This document shows, in pieces, positions 33,565-42,731 of a stretch of 64,000 bases of DNA. The position numbers and the translations under genes are program-made. The stretch covers positions 558,001 to 622,000 of the forward strand of contig NZ_VUNZ01000001.1 of NCBI RefSeq assembly GCF_008386505.1. The letters are read 5' to 3'. The stretch comes from Chryseobacterium sediminis. Its GTDB lineage: Bacteria > Bacteroidota > Bacteroidia > Flavobacteriales > Weeksellaceae. The notes under the pieces were generated by a model. It worked only from the letters and a program-made list of their open reading frames with translations, made no database searches and was not told the origin of the DNA. Every line of letters starts with the position of its first letter. Position 1 is the first letter of the stretch.

Positions 33565-35970
33565 ATGGAAAACAGAAATGAATTCAATACAATAAAAGAG
33601 GACAGCAGTCAGTTACCTTCAGCAGAACCTCCTTATAAATTGCTGGATTTGAAACTGAAACCACCAAAAAATTGGGCAGCGGGATTTCCGGCTGTTATCC
33701 ATTCATTGGACCAGTTGGTGCTAAATGCTTCTGTTCTCCGTGGTGGAAGGGCACTTTTCAGTATGAATCAGTTTGACGGTTTCGATTGTCCGAGCTGTGC
33801 CTGGCCGGATCCGGATGATGAACGTTCTAAATTAGGTGAATACTGCGAAAACGGTGCAAAAGCACTGGCAGAAGAAGCGACCTCAAAAACAATAGGAGCA
33901 GATTTTTTCAGAGAAAATTCTGTGTACGATTTAGCAAAACTAACAGATTTTGAAATCAGCCAGTTAGGAAGAATTGCAGAGCCAATGTACTTGCCCAAAG
34001 GCGGAACACATTATCAGTCAATAAGCTGGGACGATGCCTTTGCCAAAATTTCCGAAAAATTAAATGCATTGGATTCTCCCAATGAAGCCATATTCTATAC
34101 CTCAGGAAGAACCAGTAACGAAGCCACATGGGTATATCAGCTGTTTGCCCGTGAATTCGGAACCAATAACTTTCCGGATTGCTCCAATATGTGCCACGAA
34201 ACCTCCGGTTATGCACTTTCCAGAAGTATTGGTATTGGAAAAGGAACCGTAAAGCTGGAAGATTTTTATGATACTGATCTGATTATGATCATAGGGCAAA
34301 ATCCAGGAACCAATTCACCACGAATGCTTTCAGCTTTGACTAAAGGAAAAAAGAACGGAGCGAAAATTATGGCCATCAATCCGCTTCCTGAAGCTGGATT
34401 AAAAGGTTTTAAAAACCCTCAGGAAGTTCGTGCTTTGCTGAATAAACCTTACGAGTTGTCAGATTTATACCTTCCTGTGAGAATCAATGGAGATATGGCA
34501 CTTTTAAAAGCCCTTCAGATTTTGGTTTTAGAAGAAGAAGCTAAAAATCCGGGGAAAGTTTTAGATCAGGATTTTATAATGAATAAGACGGCAGGTTTCA
34601 ATGAACTGGCTGAAGAATTGAAACGCTATGACCTTAATTTTTTATCGGAAGAATGTGGGATTTCAATTGAAAATCTAAGGGAGGCCGCACAAATGATTGC
34701 TTCAAAAAAACGCATTATTATTTGTTGGGGAATGGGAATTACCCAGCAGCATAATGGTGTGGAAATGATTTATAATATTGTGAATCTTCTATTAATGAAA
34801 GGAAGCATAGGAATTCAGGGTGGGGGAGCTTGTCCTGTTCGCGGTCACAGCAATGTGCAGGGAAACAGGACATTATTAATTAACCATCATCCTACCACTG
34901 CACAATTAGACAGATTAGAAGAATATTATGGCTTTAAAGTTCCCAGAGAAGGCGGCTACGATGTTGTGAACGCATTAAAAGCGATGCATCAGGAAAAAGT
35001 GAAATTTATGTTCTGTATGGGCGGAAATTTCCTTTCGGCAGCACCGGATACAACTTTTACTGCTGAAGCTATGCGAAAACTTGAAATGTCTGTGATTGTC
35101 TCTGTAAAACTCAACAGAAACCATCTTATCCATGGAAAAGAAGCTTTGATCTTACCGGTAATTTCCCGAAGTGAAAAAGACATGATCAATGGAGAACTTC
35201 AACATGTAAGTACAGAAAATTCAATGGGTGTTGTGGAATGGTCAAGAGGTATTCTTGATCCTATTTCAAAGCACCTCATCAATGAAACGCATGTTGCCGC
35301 CAGAATGGCAAAAGCTGTTTTGGGAGAACGTTCTGTGGTAGATTGGGATAAATTTATAAATAGCTATGATGCCGTTCGTAATGATATTGAACAATGTATC
35401 CCGGGATTTGAAAATTATAACAAAAGAGTAGTTCAGAAAGGAGGTTTTTATCTTCCAAACGGACCAAGAGATGGGATCTTCAACAGTGAGTTCTACCCGG
35501 GAAAAGCCACTTTCAATATAACAGCTGTACCCGACAATTCGCTTGCTGATGATGAATATCTGATGGGAACTACCAGAACACACGATCAGTTCAATACAGT
35601 TGTTTATGGTTTGAATGACCGTTACCGTGGGATTTTCAATGAAAGAAGGATTGTCATGATGAACGAAAAAGATATTGAGAAGGCTGGCCTCAAAGAAGGG
35701 GATCATGTAGACCTTTTCAATTATGATGATGGAATTGAAAGAATAGCTCCTCTTTTTATTGTCGTAAAATATCCTATCCCACAGAAAAGCACCATGACTT
35801 ATTTTCCTGAAACCAATGTTTTGGTTTCCATCAATAATGTAGTAAATGGAGCTAATATGCCGGCTTCCAAATATGTCCGTATAAAAATCCGAAAACACAG
35901 CCCTGACATTTTTAAAAAGATTGATGACCATGTAATTGCAGCAGCGGGAACAGGTCTGGAATCATCTTAA
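33565..35970 (+). CDS. Molybdopterin oxidoreductase, FdhF/YdeP-type formate dehydrogenase-like
   Basis: An 801-residue bis-MGD enzyme. It starts with a short region before FDCPSCAWPDPDDERS (about 72-87), the truncated cysteine motif of the YdeP branch, where a CxxC replaces the full CxxCxxxC iron-sulfur site. Cofactor-binding segments include FYTSGRTSNEATWVYQLFAR, IIGQNPGTNSPRML, GACPVRGHSNVQGNRT and the C-terminal AdoMet-like stretch GTTRTHDQFNTVVYG. YdeP-type enzymes are often linked to acid or formate stress, but their true substrates are unclear. Placement after moaD-moaE-fdhD makes it the probable client of this cofactor cluster. Confidence 0.88.
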   Translation: MENRNEFNTIKEDSSQLPSAEPPYKLLDLKLKPPKNWAAGFPAVIHSLDQLVLNASVLRGGRALFSMNQFDGFDCPSCAWPDPDDERSKLGEYCENGAKALAEEATSKTIGADFFRENSVYDLAKLTDFEISQLGRIAEPMYLPKGGTHYQSISWDDAFAKISEKLNALDSPNEAIFYTSGRTSNEATWVYQLFAREFGTNNFPDCSNMCHETSGYALSRSIGIGKGTVKLEDFYDTDLIMIIGQNPGTNSPRMLSALTKGKKNGAKIMAINPLPEAGLKGFKNPQEVRALLNKPYELSDLYLPVRINGDMALLKALQILVLEEEAKNPGKVLDQDFIMNKTAGFNELAEELKRYDLNFLSEECGISIENLREAAQMIASKKRIIICWGMGITQQHNGVEMIYNIVNLLLMKGSIGIQGGGACPVRGHSNVQGNRTLLINHHPTTAQLDRLEEYYGFKVPREGGYDVVNALKAMHQEKVKFMFCMGGNFLSAAPDTTFTAEAMRKLEMSVIVSVKLNRNHLIHGKEALILPVISRSEKDMINGELQHVSTENSMGVVEWSRGILDPISKHLINETHVAARMAKAVLGERSVVDWDKFINSYDAVRNDIEQCIPGFENYNKRVVQKGGFYLPNGPRDGIFNSEFYPGKATFNITAVPDNSLADDEYLMGTTRTHDQFNTVVYGLNDRYRGIFNERRIVMMNEKDIEKAGLKEGDHVDLFNYDDGIERIAPLFIVVKYPIPQKSTMTYFPETNVLVSINNVVNGANMPASKYVRIKIRKHSPDIFKKIDDHVIAAAGTGLESS

Positions 35971-36085
35971 ATACAATAAAATATGATCATAAAGCAGCTG
36001 TTTTTGCGGATGTAATTTGTTTATAGTATCAGCTAAATGGATCAGTAAAAAAATTCCGGGTGAAACAATATTTTACAGTTTAATA

Positions 36086-37003
36086 ATGATAATAAGAAAA
36101 AAGGAACACTGGTTCAGAATGCTTTTCGTATGGCATGGTTCTGTTTTGCCAGCATTACTTCCCCGTTTGGGGTTGCTTTTAATGCTTTCTTTATTGGTGA
36201 CCTATTTCCATGGAACAATTTTTTCGTTTAAAGTTCCCCTAAACCCAGCACCACTTACGCTGTTCGGTTTTGTATTGGCTTTATTTCTCGGGTTTAGAAA
36301 CAATGCCAGCTATGACCGCTTCTGGGAAGGACGTAAGTTATGGGGGGCATTGTTGAACACTGCCCGTGCCTTGACCCGCCAGGCAATCACTTTGAAAAAT
36401 CTGAATGATAATCAGGTTTCAGTTCATCATTTTGTTCAGTTGCTTAGTGCTTTTGTCTTTGCACTGAAACATCAGCTGAGAGGAACAGATGCCTATGAAG
36501 ATTTACAAGTAAGGCTTAATGAAGATCAACTGAAAATTGCCGCAGCATCAAAATATAAACCGGCAGTTATTATGCGGCTGCTTGCAGAATGGGTACAGAT
36601 AGCAAAAGAGGATGGCTATCTGGATTCTATACAACAGGCACGCTTTGATGAAAATTTTGATAAGCTTTCTGATATTTTGGGTGGATGCGAAAGAATTATT
36701 TCAACTCCTATTCCTTACAGTTACAGGGTTTTGCTACATCGGACTGTGTATATTTATTGTTTTCTGTTACCTTTTGGGCTGGTAGATTCGCTAGAATGGT
36801 TTACACCCCTTATTGTTGTATTTGTGGCTTATACTTTTGTTGCATTTGAAGCGATAGCGGATGAGATTGAGGAGCCTTTCGGAACGGATGCCAACGATTT
36901 GGCTCTCAACAGTATGTGCATTATGATTGATGAAACAATTCATGAAATGGCCGGAGAACAGATTGCTATTTCTCAGAAAATGCCTCAGAACATTATTGAC
37001 TGA
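36086..37003 (+). CDS. Bestrophin-family membrane protein
   Basis: 305 residues from ATG 36086; a start at 36017 would add a poorly fitting tail of 23. Bestrophins form pentameric anion or cation channels in the inner membrane. The pattern NNASYDRFWEGRKLWGALLNTARAL (about 75-99) and membrane helices (LLPRLGLLLMLSLLVTYFHG; YIYCFLLPFGLVDSL) are typical, as is the loop IADEIEEPFGTDANDL near the C-terminus. It sits between the molybdenum enzyme and a small tudor-like protein, a placement I cannot explain by pathway. Confidence 0.85.
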   Translation: MIIRKKEHWFRMLFVWHGSVLPALLPRLGLLLMLSLLVTYFHGTIFSFKVPLNPAPLTLFGFVLALFLGFRNNASYDRFWEGRKLWGALLNTARALTRQAITLKNLNDNQVSVHHFVQLLSAFVFALKHQLRGTDAYEDLQVRLNEDQLKIAAASKYKPAVIMRLLAEWVQIAKEDGYLDSIQQARFDENFDKLSDILGGCERIISTPIPYSYRVLLHRTVYIYCFLLPFGLVDSLEWFTPLIVVFVAYTFVAFEAIADEIEEPFGTDANDLALNSMCIMIDETIHEMAGEQIAISQKMPQNIID

Positions 37004-37079
37004 CAGAATCTAAAAACTTTAGCAGATATCCGGAGAATTCCAGGGTCAAAAAAGTTTATTTGATTAAAAGATAAATGAT

Positions 37080-37289
37080 ATGAAAACAAAATTTAAGATA
37101 GGAGATAAAGTAAGCTGGAACTCTGAGGCAGGAAGAGTTTCAGGAACAATCATTACCATCCATACAAAAGACTTCAGTTATAAAGGCTACACTCATCATG
37201 CCACTGAAGACAGTCCTCAATATGAAATCAAAAGTGATAAATCTGATCATATTGCAGCTCATAAAGAATCTGCACTCACAAAGATTTAA
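37080..37289 (+). CDS. DUF2945 small tudor-like protein
   Basis: A 69-residue protein: KFKIGDKVSWNSEAGRVSGT, then YKGYTHHATEDSPQYEIKSD and HIAAHKESALTKI. This matches the DUF2945 family, small SH3/tudor-like barrels with no known activity. It follows the bestrophin gene by 76 bp and ends 9 bp before the convergent minus-strand moeB gene. Confidence 0.8.
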   Translation: MKTKFKIGDKVSWNSEAGRVSGTIITIHTKDFSYKGYTHHATEDSPQYEIKSDKSDHIAAHKESALTKI

Positions 37290-37298
37290 TCTGTTATT

Positions 37299-38339
37299 TT
37301 ATGGCTGCATCTTATGAATGCCGTCTTTTAATGAAAATATGTCTTTATCAGGAAAAACTTTTTTTATTTTTCTTACAGCTTCTGCACTGCGTTTCCCGGA
37401 TTGACAATACATCAAAATTGGTTTTGAAAAACCGGAAAAGGAATGTACATAATGTTCTAATTCTTCTACAGGAATATTGGTTCCTCCTATATTAAAATGC
37501 TGATGCTCTTCTGCTGAACGTACATCTATAATTTCAAAATGATCTTTCTCCTGTATCAGTTCTTCAAATGTAACAACCTGAACAGTCTGAAGTAATGCTG
37601 TAATCTGTACAGCTGTTTTCTTTAATTTAATAACGTGGGTTTTGCCGTTCAGAACATTCATCATCCATAATTTTCCTGCTAATATATCCTGTGGCTGAGT
37701 AAAATATTTTATAGCTTCATTGGCCTGCATACACCCAATAATGCCTGCCAGTGTAGGAAGTACACCGCCTTCTCTGCAGTTGGGAACCTGTGATTCTTCC
37801 GCATCAGGAAAAACATCACGGTAATTGGGGGAGTATGTGCCGTCTTTTTGCAAAACATTCCATACACTTACCTGACCTTCATACTGGTAAATAGCTCCAT
37901 AGACTAAAGGTTTTCCAGCCAAAACACAGGCATCATTTAATAGACATTTCGTTTCAAAATTATCTGTTCCTTCAACAATCAGATCGAATTCCGAAATCAA
38001 CTCCATAACATTTAAGGAAGTTACTTTCAAACGATAAGGAATAATAGAAACAGACGGGTTTTGCTGCTGTAATTTTTTTGCGGCAGCATCTACCTTATAT
38101 GTTCCAATATCATGAGGGGCATATAGAATCTGACGATGCAGGTTGCTTTCTGAGACAAGATCATCATCCGCAAGGCCTATAGTTCCTATACCTGAAGAAG
38201 TAAGATATTGTGCTGTGGGGCAGCCGAGGCCTCCCATTCCCACAATCAGAACTTTAGCATTATTAAGCAATTCCTGGGAAGAAATACCAAATCCCGGTAA
38301 AGAAATCTGGCAATGATAACGTTCAAAAGGATCACTCAT
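37299..38339 (-). CDS. moeB: MoeB/HesA-type adenylyltransferase with rhodanese domain
   Basis: A 346-residue fusion. Residues 1 to about 240 form an E1-like domain: the ATP site VGMGGLGCPTAQYL (33-46), the catalytic loop in SESNLHRQILYAP, and the zinc/ATP region DNFETKCLLNDAC. Residues about 255-346 are a rhodanese domain (FEIIDVRSAEEHQ; active Cys in MYCQSGKRSAE). It would adenylate the MoaD C-terminus and supply sulfur. Only one C-x-x-C-like pair is visible. It could also serve ThiS, but neighbours favour molybdopterin. It is the last gene of the minus-strand unit. Confidence 0.87.
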   Translation of the reverse strand: MSDPFERYHCQISLPGFGISSQELLNNAKVLIVGMGGLGCPTAQYLTSSGIGTIGLADDDLVSESNLHRQILYAPHDIGTYKVDAAAKKLQQQNPSVSIIPYRLKVTSLNVMELISEFDLIVEGTDNFETKCLLNDACVLAGKPLVYGAIYQYEGQVSVWNVLQKDGTYSPNYRDVFPDAEESQVPNCREGGVLPTLAGIIGCMQANEAIKYFTQPQDILAGKLWMMNVLNGKTHVIKLKKTAVQITALLQTVQVVTFEELIQEKDHFEIIDVRSAEEHQHFNIGGTNIPVEELEHYVHSFSGFSKPILMYCQSGKRSAEAVRKIKKVFPDKDIFSLKDGIHKMQP

Positions 38340-38349
38340 GGGTATTTTT

Positions 38350-38976
38350 TTATAACTTCTTTAGAATTTCCTCTGCTTTTGCCATTTCTTCCGGTGTATT
38401 CACATTCATCAAAGCATCAGGATTATTTGGTTTTAATATCAATGTATCACTATTCATCAGAACTTTTCTGGGACAGGTATTTCCCAAACCTAAAAAATTC
38501 AGAAGTAAGGGATAGCTTTTGGGTTCCCAGATTGTGATCAATGGTTCCGGTAGACCATCAAAAGGACTTTCGTAAGTTGTTGCAGCTTTTTCAACATCTC
38601 TGGAACGAATCAGAAATTCTAATGATTTTTTATCCAGCAAAGGAAGGTCACAGGCTACTACAAGCCATGCTTTATCTCTTTGAGAGCGCAAGGCAGAAAG
38701 TATTCCGCCGAAAGGACCCATATTTAAAAAAGTATCGGTAAGGGCATTGTAATCCGTATCGAAATGTTCCAACTGATCCTGTCTGCAGGAAATAAAAACA
38801 TTCTCACAAAACTGAGCTAAAAGATCAGCTGCATAATACCGTTGTTCTTTCCCGTGCCAATTGATTTTATCTTTAGGATTTCCCATTCGCAGACTTTTTC
38901 CTCCAGCAAGTACCAGCCCGTTCAATGGAGGGAAATCAATCTCTTTTGAAATCATTTTTTCCACCTGATTTTTCAA
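38350..38976 (-). CDS. mobA: Molybdenum cofactor guanylyltransferase
   Basis: A 208-residue MobA. It attaches GMP to the molybdenum cofactor to form MGD, the cofactor form used by formate-dehydrogenase-like enzymes. The nucleotide-binding start LVLAGGKSLRMGNPKDKINW and the metal-site Asp region VVACDLPLLD match the family. The C-terminus carries a short NVNTPEEMAKAE tail. Using ATG 38976 overlaps moaC by 41 bp; an ATG at 38955 would cut this to 20. It supplies the cofactor for the 33565-35970 oxidoreductase. Confidence 0.87.
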   Translation of the reverse strand: MKNQVEKMISKEIDFPPLNGLVLAGGKSLRMGNPKDKINWHGKEQRYYAADLLAQFCENVFISCRQDQLEHFDTDYNALTDTFLNMGPFGGILSALRSQRDKAWLVVACDLPLLDKKSLEFLIRSRDVEKAATTYESPFDGLPEPLITIWEPKSYPLLLNFLGLGNTCPRKVLMNSDTLILKPNNPDALMNVNTPEEMAKAEEILKKL

Positions 38977-39412
38977 TTAATTTTATCTCTTTGATCACAA
39001 TATCATGGCTCATCGCTTTACACATATCATAAATTGTAAGAGCGGCAACAGATGCTCCTGTAAGAGCTTCCATTTCGATGCCTGTTTTTGCTTCAATCTC
39101 AGCTGTGCAATAGATTTCAATCTCGTTTTCAGCATTGATATCAATATCAATTTCACAGTTATCCATACCAATAGGATGGCAGAGGGGGATTAGCTCACCT
39201 GTTTTCTTAGCGGCCATTATTCCGGCAATAATGGCGGTCTGGAATACAGATCCTTTCTTAGTCTTGAAATCATCTTGTTGGAGTGCTGCCAGAATATTTT
39301 CAGGAAGTATTACAACCGCTTTAGCCATTGCTTTTCGGTGCGTAATTTTTTTGCTGCCTACATTCACCATGCCCGGCTGTTCCTTTTTATTAAGATGTGA
39401 AAAGTTTGTCAT
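38936..39412 (-). CDS. moaC: Cyclic pyranopterin monophosphate synthase
   Basis: A 158-residue MoaC. With MoaA it converts GTP to cyclic pyranopterin monophosphate. The family sequence is clean: MTNFSHLNKKEQPGMVNVGSK at the start, then IMAAKKTGELIPLCHPIGMDNCEIDI (about 65-90) and EMEALTGASVAALTIYDMCKAM, where catalytic lysine and the conserved H-P pair can be seen. The 3' end overlaps mobA. It follows moeA by 8 bp. Confidence 0.93.
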   Translation of the reverse strand: MTNFSHLNKKEQPGMVNVGSKKITHRKAMAKAVVILPENILAALQQDDFKTKKGSVFQTAIIAGIMAAKKTGELIPLCHPIGMDNCEIDIDINAENEIEIYCTAEIEAKTGIEMEALTGASVAALTIYDMCKAMSHDIVIKEIKLIEKSGGKNDFKRD

Positions 39413-39420
39413 GTGTAAGA

Positions 39421-40620
39421 TTAAAAATTATATTTCCAGACTTTGTATACTTCGCCCTTCCTGAATTCTGTTTTTTCAAGAGGAAGTTCTATAAATGCAT
39501 TGGTTTCCGCAAGATGGGAAAAATCTCCGGAACCATTGGTGTTGATTGATTCTGCAATCAGCTGTCCGGATTCGTTTACATTGAGTTTTACCTGTGCAAA
39601 ATACTGCAACGGAAAAGGAAAATCAAGATCATTCTGCAAAATAGCGTATTGTGTTGTTTCCGGAATCTCTAAAGACCTTTCCAACCAGGGAATAAAATAC
39701 CGGTGAAGACACATAAATACGGAAACAGGATTCCCAGGAAAGGCGAAAATAAGTTTTTCATTTTGGCTTTTTCCAAACCAAAAAGGCTTTCCCGGTCTTT
39801 GCTTTATTTTGTGAAAAAGTTTTTCTACTCCCAGCTCTTCGCAGACTTTTGGAAGATAATCAAACTTTCCCATAGAAACTCCGCCACTCATCAGCAAAAT
39901 ATCATACCCTTCAATACATTGCGAAAGCTTATTTTTTATTAACTGAAAATCGTCATTCAAATGCAGCAGATCTGCACTGATCTTATATTTTTCTAAAACA
40001 GATTTTATAGTGATTCCATTGGAACGCCTTAGCTGAAATGGAGTAGGTTTGTCTTCAGGAGATATCATTTCGTCTCCGGTGGAAATAATAACAACTTTGG
40101 GAAGCTTTTTTACGGTTAATAAAGTTTTTCCAACTGATGCAGCAATCCCTAGAATGGAGGGTGTGATGACCTGATTTGCTGTTACCACTATTTCTCCAGC
40201 TTTTTTATCCTTTCCTTTCAGGTGGATATTCTGTCTTTTTTTAATCGGAATAGTAAAGCTCACGAGATTATTATCAATTGCAATATCTTCATAACGAATC
40301 ACAGTATCTATAGAAGAATGCAATGCTGCTCCGGTCATGATTTCAATGCATTCGTCTTTAGCATCAATGAAAGCAGGAACTTCTCCGGCGGCTTGTACAG
40401 CCTTTATTTTATAGGTGTGAATTCCATTTTCATATGAATTGAAACTGATTGCAATTCCATCTACCGTTGACCTGTCAAAAGGCGGTAAATCACAGTCTGC
40501 AAGAATATTTTCAGCTAAAATTCTTCCTAATGCATTTTCATAGAAAACCTCTTCCGTTCCAAAATCTTTGATTTGTGAAAGTAAGATTTCTTCTGCCTGT
40601 TGTACACTGATCATTTCCAT
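39421..40620 (-). CDS. moeA: Molybdopterin molybdenumtransferase
   Basis: A 399-residue MoeA from ATG 40620; an upstream start at 40692 would overlap moaA by 70 bp and is unlikely. It inserts molybdate into adenylylated molybdopterin. The motifs DLPPFDRSTVDGIAI (where other MoeA read MDGYA), ISTGDEMIS, LLMSGGVSMGKFDYLPK and FAFPGNPVSVFMC are visible. The adenylylating enzyme (MoaB/MogA) is not seen in this window. It begins 2 bp after the stop of moaA. Confidence 0.92.
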   Translation of the reverse strand: MEMISVQQAEEILLSQIKDFGTEEVFYENALGRILAENILADCDLPPFDRSTVDGIAISFNSYENGIHTYKIKAVQAAGEVPAFIDAKDECIEIMTGAALHSSIDTVIRYEDIAIDNNLVSFTIPIKKRQNIHLKGKDKKAGEIVVTANQVITPSILGIAASVGKTLLTVKKLPKVVIISTGDEMISPEDKPTPFQLRRSNGITIKSVLEKYKISADLLHLNDDFQLIKNKLSQCIEGYDILLMSGGVSMGKFDYLPKVCEELGVEKLFHKIKQRPGKPFWFGKSQNEKLIFAFPGNPVSVFMCLHRYFIPWLERSLEIPETTQYAILQNDLDFPFPLQYFAQVKLNVNESGQLIAESINTNGSGDFSHLAETNAFIELPLEKTEFRKGEVYKVWKYNF

Positions 40621-40622
40621 AG

Positions 40623-41609
40623 TTATCCTCCGATTGTTGCCATAGACTGATGAATTTGTGATGCACTCAGGCTCACTTTTTGAGCTTCCCATCCGTCCTT
40701 TGGCTTGTTTTGTATGCTGTTGATGATTATACTTTTCAGCTCTTCATCTGTTTTTCCCATCCGGATCTCATCTTTGAGATTTACGCCGGTACCTTCATAG
40801 AGACAGGTTCTGAGAATACCGGAAGGCGTGATTCTTATTCTGTTGCAATCTCCACAAAATGAACGTGTATAAGCTGCAATGATTCCTATATTTCCTGCAA
40901 AACCGGGAATCTGATAGTTAGATGCCGTTGAATTTTTAGGATCCTGAACTTTTTGTATTTCAGGGAAATATTCCTTTATATGATTATAAATCTGTGAGAA
41001 ATTCCATTTCAAAGAAACATCTGTATCACCACCGTTGAAGGGCATTTCTTCGATAAAACGAACATCAACGGGAAGAGTTTTCGTAAGTTCCACCAAGGGA
41101 TTAATATCCTCAATGTTTTCATTTTCCATCACCACCGTATTAATTTTTACTTGGATATGATGCTGAAGAAGACTGTCTAGTGTTTTCATGACCTTATCAA
41201 AGCTATTTCTTCGGGTAATTCTGAAAAACCGTTCTTTATCAAGGGTATCAAGGCTTAGATTAACAGATTTAATTCCCAATTTTTTAAGCTCCGGAATATA
41301 AGGTTCTGTAAGAAGACCATTGGTCGTGATACTGAGATCAGTCAGACCATCTAATTGTGATATTTTCCGGATAAGTTCAATACTGTTTTTTCGGACAAAT
41401 GGTTCTCCTCCGGTAATTCTGATTTTATCTACTCCCATTTTTGTAAATACGGAACAGATTCTGAGCATTTCTTCATCAGTCATTAATTCCTTTTGCTTAA
41501 TCCATGTAAGACCATTTTCCGGCATACAGTAAGTACAGCGGAGATTACATCGGTCTACGATAGCAAGCCTGAGATAATTAATATTCCTTCCAAATTTATC
41601 TGTCAACAT
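40623..41609 (-). CDS. moaA: GTP 3',8-cyclase, radical SAM
   Basis: A 328-residue MoaA, first gene of the minus-strand unit. The radical-SAM cluster motif CNLRCTYC (22-29) and the second iron-sulfur site CGDCNRIRI...LRTC in the last third are both present. The C-terminal Gly-Gly (TIGG), needed for MoaA function, is intact. MRITGGEPFVRK holds the SAM-binding region. It starts the pathway from GTP. A TATATTTG -7 element lies 24 bp upstream on the minus strand (41633-41640). Confidence 0.95.
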   Translation of the reverse strand: MLTDKFGRNINYLRLAIVDRCNLRCTYCMPENGLTWIKQKELMTDEEMLRICSVFTKMGVDKIRITGGEPFVRKNSIELIRKISQLDGLTDLSITTNGLLTEPYIPELKKLGIKSVNLSLDTLDKERFFRITRRNSFDKVMKTLDSLLQHHIQVKINTVVMENENIEDINPLVELTKTLPVDVRFIEEMPFNGGDTDVSLKWNFSQIYNHIKEYFPEIQKVQDPKNSTASNYQIPGFAGNIGIIAAYTRSFCGDCNRIRITPSGILRTCLYEGTGVNLKDEIRMGKTDEELKSIIINSIQNKPKDGWEAQKVSLSASQIHQSMATIGG

Positions 41610-41912
41610 TTTAAATACAATGAGTCCTATTACAAATATACTGAATGTTTTTTGTGGTGATGATCAATTTTAGACTTATTACTTAATAATCTCTTTTTTC
41701 AAAGTTGGGATATTAAAGCTAATTTTTGTTGTAATTGGTTTTACCGAAAAGGGAACACGGAAAAAGAATCATTAAGAAGATTAAAAAGTCAGTAAAATGA
41801 AATATTAAGAAATATTCATTGAAAGAAAAAATAATAAAATCGGTATCTTTGAAAAAGAATAAACCAATTGTGATTCTGATTCATTCAGAATATAGCCTTT
41901 CCCACTAAAATT
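41610..41912. other. Divergent intergenic region moaA / HAD gene
   Basis: 303 bp, no gene. The minus strand has TATATTTG (plus 41633-41640) for moaA. The plus strand has TTG (41819-41821) and TATCTTTG (41844-41851) spaced 22 bp for the HAD gene. No molybdenum-cofactor riboswitch was recognised. Confidence 0.5.
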
Positions 41913-42710
41913 ATGGAGCATATTAAATTAATTGTTACCGACATGGACGGAACTTTTCTCAATTCCAGCCATCAAATAAGCCCTGAATTTTCAGATGTTT
42001 ACAAGGAACTGAAAAAAAGAAACATTTTATTTGTACCCGCAAGCGGCAGACAGATGCCCGGAATTACCCATTATTTCGGAGATATAGAGAGTGAAATCGG
42101 TTTTATTGCTGAAAACGGCGGTTATGTGATCTATAAAGATCAGGAACTTTTTGCAGATAGGCTGGAGTATAATCATATTGTTGAGATTATTAAGACTGTT
42201 CGTGAAATACCGGGAGCTAAAGCGGTATTGTCAGCTAAGAAATATGCTTATTATGAAACCGATGATCAGCAGTTCGTAGATTTTTTCTCAAAGTATTATA
42301 CCCAAAACATGAAAAAAGATGATCTGACGGAAAAAATAGATGATACAGCCTTTAAAATTGCAGTATATCATCCGGATGGTTCTGAAAAACATCTTTACCC
42401 TGCTCTTAAAAAATTTGAAGATATGGGCCTTGAAGTAGTTATTTCCGGTGCGCATTGGCTGGATGTCATGAATAAAGATATTAATAAAGGGAATGCCCTG
42501 AAAATACTTCAGAAGTCTCTGGGGATTTCTCCCGAAAACACGATGGCCTTTGGGGATTATATGAATGATATAGAAATGCTGAAGAATGCAAAATATTCTT
42601 ATGCTATGGAAAATGCTCATCCTGATGTGAAGCAGATTGCTAATTTTGAAGCTTCTACTAATGACAGCTTTGGTGTATTGAAAACAATTAAAGCTTACCT
42701 GCAAAACTGA
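41913..42710 (+). CDS. HAD superfamily (Cof type) phosphatase
   Basis: A 265-residue haloacid-dehalogenase of the Cof/C2B-cap type. The nucleophile motif DMDGTFLNSSH (about 10-20), SGRQMP with motif II Ser, the motif III Lys in NKGNALKIL and motif IV GDYMNDIEML are in place. Such enzymes dephosphorylate sugar phosphates or cofactors such as FMN and PLP; the substrate here is unknown. The Arr gene follows after 21 bp in the same direction. Confidence 0.88.
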   Translation: MEHIKLIVTDMDGTFLNSSHQISPEFSDVYKELKKRNILFVPASGRQMPGITHYFGDIESEIGFIAENGGYVIYKDQELFADRLEYNHIVEIIKTVREIPGAKAVLSAKKYAYYETDDQQFVDFFSKYYTQNMKKDDLTEKIDDTAFKIAVYHPDGSEKHLYPALKKFEDMGLEVVISGAHWLDVMNKDINKGNALKILQKSLGISPENTMAFGDYMNDIEMLKNAKYSYAMENAHPDVKQIANFEASTNDSFGVLKTIKAYLQN

Positions 42711-42731
42711 TTTTTCTGAAAAAAATAAAAC

